DNA of 6,064 bases, taken from contig JAJPXK010000105.1 in NCBI GenBank assembly GCA_021205485.1, positions 1 to 6,064 on the forward strand, written 5' to 3'. The position numbers and the translations under genes were made by a program. Each line of letters starts with the position of its first letter. Positions within the stretch are counted from its first letter, which is position 1. A model generated the notes under the pieces. That model had not been told where the DNA came from and did not search any database. It saw only the letters and a list, made by a program, of their open reading frames with translations. Positions 1 through 5,150 of the stretch are shown one piece after another. The stretch is from Clostridia bacterium. Lineage in GTDB: Bacteria; Bacillota; Clostridia; Christensenellales; Borkfalkiaceae.

Positions 1-38
1 CTGTTAAAGTATGCTTTTTTAGGAAATTTTTTTATATA
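1..38. other. AT-rich non-coding left edge
   Basis: This stretch is dominated by runs of T and A. I see no coding potential, ribosome binding site or RNA gene in it. It lies beyond the clpC terminator and is probably an intergenic spacer towards a gene outside the window. Confidence 0.5.
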
Positions 39-74
39 TTTTTTTAAGTTTGTTTATTGATAAACTTAAAAAAA
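39..74. repeat. AT-rich 13-bp perfect inverted repeat
   Basis: The arms at 39-51 and 62-74 are perfect reverse complements around a 10-nt loop. Only one pair is G-C, so an RNA hairpin would be weak. The repeat lies 5 nt beyond the GC-rich terminator, on the distal side for clpC. It could be a back-up terminator, the remains of a terminator for a convergent gene to the left, or simple AT-rich sequence. The symmetry is directly visible; the function is inferred. Confidence 0.55.
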
Positions 75-79
75 CACGC

Positions 80-113
80 AAAAAGGCCTTCCCTTGACGG
101 GTAAGGCCTTTTT
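80..113 (-). terminator. Rho-independent terminator of the mcsA-mcsB-clpC operon
   Basis: An 11-bp stem is formed by 80-90 and 103-113, centred on GGCC. It can be lengthened by CCC (91-93) pairing with GGG (99-101) if T102 bulges, leaving a 5-nt loop. Read on the minus strand, it starts 18 nt after the clpC stop codon and ends in a five-T tract, with further T-rich sequence downstream. On the plus strand it also ends in a T run, so it could act in both directions. Confidence 0.93.
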
Positions 114-130
114 TTGCTTATATTATTAAA

Positions 131-2644
131 TTACTTTTTTTCTGAGCGGAAGACGAGTTCGCCGTTGTTTACGTCTACCGTCACCACTTCTCCGCCTAAA
201 ACTTTGCCAGCGAGAATTTCGTCGGAAAGTCTGTCTTCTATGCGTTTCTGCACGACCCTCTTCATAGGGCGGGCGCCGTATTCTTCGCTGTAGCCTTCCT
301 CTAAAAGCTTATCCATAGCCGCGGGGGTTACATTCAGAGAGATGCTCTTTGCCGAAAGTTTTTGCGAAAGGTTGTCTATTATCTTGCCGCAGATCTCGCC
401 CTGCTCTTCGCGGGTAAGCTTGCGGAAGATTATTATATCGTCGAGCCTGTTTAAAAATTCGGGTTTGAACTGTTCGCGCAGAGCTTCGGAGATATTTTCC
501 TTCATATCCACGTAGCCGTCGTCTTCGTCGGAGCGGAAACCGAAGTTAGACATCTTTTTAATCTGGCTGGCGCCGACGTTAGAGGTCATTATAATTATGG
601 TATTCTTGAAATTGATCACTCTGCCCTTACTGTCAGAAAGTCTGCCGTCGTCCAAAATCTGCAACAGAATGTTGAACACATCGGGGTGAGCCTTTTCAAT
701 CTCGTCAAACAACACTACGCTGTAGGGCTTGCGCCTTATCTTTTCGGTAAGCTGGCCTCCGTTGTTGTCGTCGTAGCCTACGTATCCCGGAGGGGCCCCG
801 ATAAGCTTTGACACGGTGTGTTTTTCCATATATTCAGACATATCCAAACGAATCATAAGGCTTTCGTCGCCGAACATGCACTCTGCGAGAGCCTTTGCGA
901 GGTCGGTTTTGCCTACGCCGGTAGGGCCTACGAAAATGAATGAGCCTATAGGTTTGTTAGGCTCGTTGAGCCCCGCCCTCGCCCTGCGGATGGCGCGGGA
1001 GACGGCGGACACGGCTTCGTCCTGGCCTATTATGCGTTTATGCAGGTTTTCCTCTAAGTGCAAAAGCTTTTCGCTTTCCTGTTCGGTGAGTTTTGTCACG
1101 GGAACGCCCGACCAGTCGCTGACTATGGCGGCGATTTCTTCGCTGCCTATAGAAGCTGAGCCCGCGTGATCGCTGCCGTTCCACTGCTTTTTGGCGTTGT
1201 CTACCTGTTTTTGCAGATCGTTTATCTCTTCAACAAGTTTTTGCGCGGTGGCGTAATCTTCGTCTTTGGCGGCCTTGTTCTTTTCTGCGTTGAGGCGTTT
1301 TAACTTGTCCTCCATCTCCTTTACGTCCTGAGGGGTCGTATAGCTGTTGAGCCTCGCCCTTGACGCAGCTTCGTCTATAAGGTCTATAGCTTTGTCGGGC
1401 AAAAACCTGTCGGTTATATATCTGTCGGAGAGGGTCGCCGCCGCGATGATGGATTCGTCGGTGATTACTATTTTATGGTGAGCTTCGTACTTATCCCTTA
1501 AACCGCGAAGAATTTCTATAGTGTCCTCTACAGAGGGTTCTTCCACCTGCACGGGAGTAAACCTGCGCTCTAACGCAGCGTCTTTTTCAATATACTTGCG
1601 GTATTCTTCCAAAGTGGTGGCGCCTATGGTGTGAAGTTCGCCGCGGGCGAGCATAGGCTTTAAAATGTTGGCTGCGTCCATATTGCCGTCGCTTGTGGCG
1701 CCGGCGCCTACTATCTGGTGGATTTCGTCTATAAAGAGTATTATATTGCCGTTGTTTTTAACTTCGTCTATGGCGTTTTTAAGGCGTTCCTCAAAGTCGC
1801 CCCTGTATTTGGAACCTGCGACCATGCTCGCGAGGTCTAACGAGAACACGATTTTGTCTTTAAGAAGATCGGGCACCTGGTTGTTTACTATGGCCTGCGC
1901 GAGGCCCTCTACCACGGCCGACTTGCCGACGCCCGGCTCGCCTATTAAAACGGGGTTGTTTTTAGTCCTTCGGGATAAAATCTGAATAATCTTGTCGATT
2001 TCCTTCTTTCTGCCGATTACGGGGTCTATTTTGCCTTCGCGGGCCTTTTGCGTAAGGTTGACGCCGTATTTTTCAATCTCGCCGAGGCTTTCGGTTTTAC
2101 GCGTCTCCCTCTTTTGCTGCTGGCGGGGCTGAGACGCCGAAAAAACATTGAAAATATCCGAAAACGGCGATTTCGCCTGATACGTCTCCTTAGGGCTTTC
2201 CGAAGGACCGCCGTTATTTATAGTCATCTCTACCTTTGCGGCAAGTTCTGCAATATTTACGCCCATCGCATGGAAAATACGCATAGCGAGGCAGCTCGGC
2301 TCGGCCATTACCGCGCAGAGCATGTGTTCGGTGCCCGCGAGCATATCGTCGCCGCCGACGGTTACGGCGATATCCACAGCCTGAATAAGCATATTTTTAG
2401 TCCTCGGAGTATATCCCTCTATAGGGGAATTTTTATCTACCGAGCGGGAGTAATACGCCCTGAACTCAGGCTCGCTTACGTTGCACGCAGAAAGCAGCTT
2501 TCCCGCCGTGCAAGACGGCGTGTTTAACATAGCGAGAACTATCTGTTCGCTGCCGATATAAGTGACGTTGTACATAGCCGCAAGCTGAGCGGCCTTTTCT
2601 AACACAACCTTTAAATTAGTTGTAAACCTTGAGCTTTCGTCCAT
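131..2644 (-). CDS. clpC: ClpC, AAA+ ATP-dependent unfoldase of the ClpCP protease
   Basis: This is a cytosolic hexameric Clp/Hsp100 unfoldase of 837 residues (B. subtilis ClpC is about 810) that feeds substrates to ClpP. The double Clp_N domain is roughly residues 1-145. It keeps Glu33 (in GSEQ) and Glu106 (in GTEH), the positions that bind phospho-arginine in B. subtilis ClpC. A polar linker (about 146-193) precedes AAA-1, with Walker A GEPGVGKS 235-242, pore loop KYRG 279-282, Walker B around DE 306-307 and ALERRF 357-362. A short coiled-coil middle domain (about 440-488) with a UVR-like stretch is typical of ClpC rather than ClpB. AAA-2 has Walker A GPTGVGKT 573-580, GYVG 620-623, Walker B DEIEKAH 647-653, a ClpP-docking FGF loop 701-703 and sensor-2 GAR 790-792. 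GGAGGG (2658-2653) lies 8 nt before the ATG. It is the last gene of the operon, and the reading frame is intact. Confidence 0.97.
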   Translation of the reverse strand: MDESSRFTTNLKVVLEKAAQLAAMYNVTYIGSEQIVLAMLNTPSCTAGKLLSACNVSEPEFRAYYSRSVDKNSPIEGYTPRTKNMLIQAVDIAVTVGGDDMLAGTEHMLCAVMAEPSCLAMRIFHAMGVNIAELAAKVEMTINNGGPSESPKETYQAKSPFSDIFNVFSASQPRQQQKRETRKTESLGEIEKYGVNLTQKAREGKIDPVIGRKKEIDKIIQILSRRTKNNPVLIGEPGVGKSAVVEGLAQAIVNNQVPDLLKDKIVFSLDLASMVAGSKYRGDFEERLKNAIDEVKNNGNIILFIDEIHQIVGAGATSDGNMDAANILKPMLARGELHTIGATTLEEYRKYIEKDAALERRFTPVQVEEPSVEDTIEILRGLRDKYEAHHKIVITDESIIAAATLSDRYITDRFLPDKAIDLIDEAASRARLNSYTTPQDVKEMEDKLKRLNAEKNKAAKDEDYATAQKLVEEINDLQKQVDNAKKQWNGSDHAGSASIGSEEIAAIVSDWSGVPVTKLTEQESEKLLHLEENLHKRIIGQDEAVSAVSRAIRRARAGLNEPNKPIGSFIFVGPTGVGKTDLAKALAECMFGDESLMIRLDMSEYMEKHTVSKLIGAPPGYVGYDDNNGGQLTEKIRRKPYSVVLFDEIEKAHPDVFNILLQILDDGRLSDSKGRVINFKNTIIIMTSNVGASQIKKMSNFGFRSDEDDGYVDMKENISEALREQFKPEFLNRLDDIIIFRKLTREEQGEICGKIIDNLSQKLSAKSISLNVTPAAMDKLLEEGYSEEYGARPMKRVVQKRIEDRLSDEILAGKVLGGEVVTVDVNNGELVFRSEKK

Positions 2645-2674
2645 AATTTTTGCCCTCCGTTATTGTCAATAGTT

Positions 2675-2689
2675 GCGGCATATCGCCGC
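2675..2689 (-). other. Small GC hairpin between mcsB and clpC
   Basis: GCGGC (2675-2679) and GCCGC (2685-2689) form a 5-bp all-GC stem with a 5-nt loop, immediately after the mcsB stop. No T tract follows, so it is not an intrinsic terminator. It could be an mRNA-processing or stability element separating clpC from mcsAB. The only other elements in this 46-nt spacer are an imperfectly spaced T/A palindrome at 2661-2671 and the clpC ribosome binding site. Confidence 0.35.
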
Positions 2690-2690
2690 G

Positions 2691-3716
2691 TCAATTTGAA
2701 TTTTCTCTGTCGCATAAAGCTTTTATATGCGACCCCGCGTAATCGGCGCGGTATATGTCGCGTTCCTCCGCAGAGAGATTTTTGCCCGCCGCCTTGTTTA
2801 TATTGTAAGGCTGCATTTTTGTAACTATATCGTCTATATAGTATACATCGTCTATATTTATATATCCGAGGCACGCGCCGAGCTTTATGTCCGCCGCGAG
2901 CGAGACAAGCTCGCCCGAGGTGAGCCTGGCGCAGTTTGTAACCACGCCGTAAGCCCGTTTGCATTTATCCTTTACCGCGAGCGAATTTACGCCGTTTATG
3001 AGATTGCGTCTTTCGGTGCATTCAAGCTCGGTGATTTTCCTCGCAGTCTTGTCAACCTGGTCTATGATATCCTCTTCGGTTACGCCTAGGGTAACTTCGT
3101 TGCTTATCTGGTACATATAGCCTTCGGCTTCGCTGCCCTCGCCGTACACTCCCCTTACGGTAAGCCCCTGTTTTGAAAGCAGCCTGATAACTTCGCGCAT
3201 AAGCCCGTTTATGGTCATCGCGGGAAGATAAAGCATCACCGAAGCCCTGAGGCCCGTGCCTAAATTGGTAGGGCACGCCGTAAGGTAGCCAAGCTGTTCG
3301 TCGTAAGAGAATTTGATTTTTTTGCCTATTTTGCTGTCGATTTCAGATATTTTATCGTACGCCCGTCTGAGCTGCAGGCCCTTTACTATGCACTGCTCGC
3401 GTAGGTGGTCTTCTTCGTTGATCATAACGGAGAGGCTCGAATCCTCGTTGATAAGGGCCGCCGACATACGCTTTTTCGCTATAAGATTAGGGCTTATCAG
3501 GTGATTGCCTACCAGAGATTCGGCGTCCCATTCGGAGATGGAGTCCATATAATACAGCTTGAAGTCGTCAAGGCGGTTTAAACCTGAAGATACAAGCCTT
3601 ATAATCTCCTTAGCCTGCTTTTCGTCTTTAAGGTGGCCGGGGAACGGCATCCCCTCTATGTTGCGGGCGAGGCGGATTCGGGTAGAGACCAAAGTTCCGT
3701 CTGAAATTTTATTCAT
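2691..3716 (-). CDS. mcsB: McsB, protein-arginine kinase
   Basis: McsB is a phosphagen-kinase homologue that phosphorylates arginine side chains on proteins, marking them for ClpCP; McsA activates it. In order, the sequence shows STRIRLARN (11-19), the family's N-terminal nucleotide-binding signature; NEEDHLREQC (100-109) with the acidic active-site residues; CPTNLGTGLRAS (148-159) with the signature Cys148; YGEGSEAEG (191-199); and ISNEVTLG (204-211). The C-terminal RDIYRA (319-324) fits the RDxxRA phospho-arginine sensor motif of McsB. At 341 residues it is about 20 shorter than the 363-residue B. subtilis protein, mostly because an N-terminal segment of about 15 residues is missing. AGGGAGGA (3734-3727), inside the end of mcsA, lies 10 nt before the ATG. 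It starts 3 nt after the mcsA stop, so the two are probably translationally coupled. Confidence 0.96.
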   Translation of the reverse strand: MNKISDGTLVSTRIRLARNIEGMPFPGHLKDEKQAKEIIRLVSSGLNRLDDFKLYYMDSISEWDAESLVGNHLISPNLIAKKRMSAALINEDSSLSVMINEEDHLREQCIVKGLQLRRAYDKISEIDSKIGKKIKFSYDEQLGYLTACPTNLGTGLRASVMLYLPAMTINGLMREVIRLLSKQGLTVRGVYGEGSEAEGYMYQISNEVTLGVTEEDIIDQVDKTARKITELECTERRNLINGVNSLAVKDKCKRAYGVVTNCARLTSGELVSLAADIKLGACLGYINIDDVYYIDDIVTKMQPYNINKAAGKNLSAEERDIYRADYAGSHIKALCDRENSN

Positions 3717-3719
3717 AGA

Positions 3720-4208
3720 TCAGTTGTCCTCCCTGCCCGACATAAGGCTTATTACATTAGCCATCTGAGCGTAGATTTTTTGAGCGTCGGCGTTTCTGCC
3801 TTCCCTCATGGCCGTTTCAAGCTTTTCCTGCAGCTCTTTAAGCTTTGCGGTAAGCTCCTGCTCCCTGCTGTTTACGCCTACTTTGCCTACGTGTTCGACT
3901 TTGCCCTGTATGCGTTCTATGTACGGCATAAGCTCGTCCTTGAATATATCGTAGCACGCGGGGCAACCTAAAAGGCCGGTGCGTTCAAACTCAGAATACC
4001 TCATTCCGCAGACGGGGCACTGAGTTTTTCGGGGCTTTGGCGTACTGCCGAAAAGGCCCGCCAGGATATCGTTGTTTACCGCGTTGTGCAAAGAAGCGAA
4101 CATTTCGCTGTAACAGCTCTGGCAAAGGCGGCAACTTACCGACTTGCCGTTTATAGATTCTTCATACATAACCGTCGCTTCATTTTTTTTACAACGCTGA
4201 CAAATCAT
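3720..4208 (-). CDS. mcsA: McsA, zinc-binding activator of McsB with UVR domain
   Basis: McsA activates the arginine kinase McsB and is a cytosolic adaptor in protein quality control. The 162-residue product has four Cys pairs of the CxxC type: C3/C6, C29/C32, C64/C67 and C82/C85, with one extra Cys at 26. These are expected to bind zinc. A charged helical UVR-type motif covers about 115-152 and includes the family pattern of alternating Lys/Glu and a conserved RE.R..DA.K-like core. I chose the ATG at 4208 because AGGGAG (4220-4215) lies 6 nt upstream and McsA proteins typically begin MxCxxC. An in-frame GTG at 4226 would add six residues but overlaps that ribosome binding site. It is the first gene of the operon here; the usual upstream ctsR is missing and the next gene is divergent. 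Confidence 0.95.
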   Translation of the reverse strand: MICQRCKKNEATVMYEESINGKSVSCRLCQSCYSEMFASLHNAVNNDILAGLFGSTPKPRKTQCPVCGMRYSEFERTGLLGCPACYDIFKDELMPYIERIQGKVEHVGKVGVNSREQELTAKLKELQEKLETAMREGRNADAQKIYAQMANVISLMSGREDN

Positions 4209-4214
4209 ACCAAG

Positions 4215-4220
4215 CTCCCT
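4215..4220 (-). promoter_or_regulatory. mcsA ribosome binding site that fixes its start
   Basis: On the minus strand this reads AGGGAG, 6 nt before the ATG at 4208. The alternative GTG at 4226 lies upstream of it, so the site decides in favour of the shorter, family-typical protein. Confidence 0.85.
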
Positions 4221-4241
4221 GAACACGTTATTCTCACTTTA

Positions 4242-4269
4242 ATTATAATACTTTATTTGCCCTTGTAAA
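4242..4269 (-). promoter_or_regulatory. Sigma-A promoter of mcsA-mcsB-clpC
   Basis: On the minus strand the -35 is TTTACA (4269-4264, five of six matches to TTGACA) and the -10 is TATAAT (4247-4242, perfect), with a 16-nt spacer. Transcription would start near 4235, giving a leader of roughly 27 nt. No CIRCE element (TTAGCACTC-N9-GAGTGCTAA) is present, so HrcA control is unlikely. Confidence 0.75.
4246..4262 (-). promoter_or_regulatory. Degenerate CtsR-like heptamer pair (tentative)
   Basis: On the minus strand GGGCAAA (4262-4256) and AGTATTA (4252-4246) are separated by TAA. Compared with the known CtsR operator, two RGTCAAA heptamers 3 nt apart, the first half matches six of seven and the second four of seven. 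The site lies across the spacer and the start of the -10, where a repressor would act. The second half-site is poor and overlaps -10 sequence, so this may be chance. Confidence 0.25.
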
Positions 4270-4303
4270 CAAAAATAATCTTAACGAGTTTAAAATTTTT
4301 ACG

Positions 4304-4359
4304 TATAACACACAATTTTCTGAAAATAATTATTGAAAAATCTTTTTAAGTGTGTTATA
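4304..4359. repeat. 10-bp inverted repeat in the divergent control region
   Basis: TATAACACAC (4304-4313) and its exact reverse complement GTGTGTTATA (4350-4359) are separated by 36 nt. The right arm covers most of the extended -10 of the plus-strand promoter. AACACACAAT at 4307-4316 recurs as a direct copy at 4412-4421, between the ribosome binding site and ATG of the NifU-like gene. It could be a pair of operator half-sites; the symmetry is seen, the role is inferred. Confidence 0.45.
4321..4335. promoter_or_regulatory. Fur/PerR-like 7-1-7 palindrome (tentative)
   Basis: TGAAAAT-A-ATTATTG matches 11 of 14 positions of the Fur-type consensus TGATAAT-N-ATTATCA and 10 of 14 of the PerR-type TTATAAT-N-ATTATAA. 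It touches the first three bases of the -35 of the NifU-like gene, where repressor binding would compete with RNA polymerase. The surrounding sequence is very AT-rich, which raises the chance of a random match. Confidence 0.25.
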
Positions 4360-4361
4360 AT
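4333..4361 (+). promoter_or_regulatory. Sigma-A promoter of the NifU-like/GGGtGRT operon
   Basis: The -35 is TTGAAA (4333-4338) and the -10 is a perfect TATAAT (4356-4361), with the optimal 17-nt spacer. TGT directly before the -10 (4353-4355) forms an extended -10. The predicted start near 4368 gives a leader of about 55 nt, in which only a weak 4-bp hairpin (ACGG 4379-4382 with CCGT 4391-4394) is visible and no known riboswitch. This is the best promoter match in the window. Confidence 0.85.
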
Positions 4362-4422
4362 CGTTAATGTTAAATGTAACGGTTTTTCTGCCGTAAAAAT
4401 TTTATCGGAGGAACACACAATA

Positions 4423-5148
4423 ATGCAATATTCAAAAGATGTTGAAAATATGATTTGTGTTGCCAAGGGCGTTTCGGGCAAATTCGAACACGGCCCCGCT
4501 CCTATCCCCGAAGAAGGGCAATGGATCCAGGCAAAAGAAATCAAAGACATTAAAGGAATGACGCACGGCATAGGCTGGTGCGCGCCTCAGCAGGGCGCCT
4601 GCAAGCTTACGCTGAACGTAAAAGACGGTATCATAGAGGAAGCTCTGGTTGAAACCATAGGCTGCTCCGGCATGACGCACTCCGCCGCCATGGCCGCGGA
4701 AATCCTGCCCGGCAAGACCATACTCGAAGCTTTGAATACCGACCTTGTTTGCGATGCCATCAACACCGCTATGAGAGAACTGTTTTTACAGATCGTTTAC
4801 GGCAGGACGCAGTCGGCTTTCTCTGACGACGGTCTTGTAGTCGGCGCGGGGCTTGAAGACTTAGGCAAGGGTTTACGCTCGCAGGTAGGCACTATGTATA
4901 GCACAAAGCTTAAGGGCGTAAGGTACCTTGAAATGGCTGAAGGCTACGTCCTCGCCCTCGCCCTTGACAAAAACAACGAAGTTTGCGGCTACAAATTCGT
5001 TTCGCTCGGCAAAATGACAGACTTTATCAAAAAAGGTCTTACCCCCGACGAAGCTTACAACAAGTCTATCGGCACCTACGGCAGATACACCGCCGAACAG
5101 GGAGCCGTTAAGCATATCGACCCCAGAACGGACAAGGAGGTTGACTAA
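4423..5148 (+). CDS. NifU/IscU-like iron-sulfur scaffold protein with C-terminal extension
   Basis: This 241-residue protein is probably cytosolic; no signal peptide or membrane segment is visible. Residues about 50-128 resemble the IscU/NifU_N fold core: a KLTLNVKDGIIEEA strand-turn-strand (61-74), ETIGCSGMTHSAAM (77-90) matching the GC-x-x-x-x-AS motif around IscU Cys63, PGKTILEAL (96-104) matching GKSLDEA, and a DAINTAMREL helix (111-120). Cysteines are at 12, 53, 60, 81, 110 and 188. Only Cys81 sits where IscU has a ligand, and the CGD motif is absent. Residues about 130-241 have no IscU counterpart. GGAGG (4407-4411) lies 11 nt before the ATG; an in-frame ATG at 4333 falls on the promoter -35 and is rejected. 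The GGGtGRT gene follows after 2 nt. Such proteins are commonly annotated as iron-sulfur cluster assembly scaffolds next to GGGtGRT genes; an Fe-S role is inferred, not proven. Confidence 0.8.
   Translation: MQYSKDVENMICVAKGVSGKFEHGPAPIPEEGQWIQAKEIKDIKGMTHGIGWCAPQQGACKLTLNVKDGIIEEALVETIGCSGMTHSAAMAAEILPGKTILEALNTDLVCDAINTAMRELFLQIVYGRTQSAFSDDGLVVGAGLEDLGKGLRSQVGTMYSTKLKGVRYLEMAEGYVLALALDKNNEVCGYKFVSLGKMTDFIKKGLTPDEAYNKSIGTYGRYTAEQGAVKHIDPRTDKEVD
5134..5140 (+). promoter_or_regulatory. Ribosome binding site of the GGGtGRT gene
   Basis: AAGGAGG is embedded in the last codons of the NifU-like gene, 10 nt before the ATG at 5151. The upstream stop codon is only 2 nt before that ATG. This arrangement favours translational coupling and matched output of the two proteins. 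Confidence 0.85.
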
Positions 5149-5150
5149 TT

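Noticed and set aside
2048..2527. Plus-strand open frame of 159 codons opposite clpC.
   Set aside because: It is antisense to the ClpC N-domain and linker, is Arg-rich without recognisable domains, and has no convincing ribosome binding site. It is a shadow of the real gene.
2661..2671. TATTGTCAATA palindrome before clpC.
   Set aside because: Two 5-bp arms around one base are expected often in AT-rich spacers, and no promoter is associated with it.
4209..4226. GTG start giving McsA six more residues.
   Set aside because: The GTG precedes and overlaps the AGGGAG site serving the ATG at 4208, and McsA proteins normally begin with MxCxxC.
4301..4330. Second minus-strand promoter using the TATACG in the left arm of the inverted repeat.
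   Set aside because: The -10 matches only four of six positions and no -35-like hexamer lies at the right distance. The promoter at 4242-4269 is far better.
4333..4422. In-frame upstream ATG that would extend the NifU-like protein by 30 residues.
   Set aside because: It lies within the -35 of a consensus promoter, upstream of the predicted transcript start. The ATG at 4423 has GGAGG at a suitable distance.
4209..4422. CIRCE/HrcA operator or riboswitch in the divergent spacer.
   Set aside because: No TTAGCACTC-type inverted repeat is present. The roughly 55-nt plus-strand leader has only a 4-bp hairpin and matches no riboswitch I know.
4299..4571. Minus-strand open frame of 90 codons across the divergent control region.
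   Set aside because: It is antisense to the start of the NifU-like gene and covers its promoter. No domain or ribosome binding site supports it.
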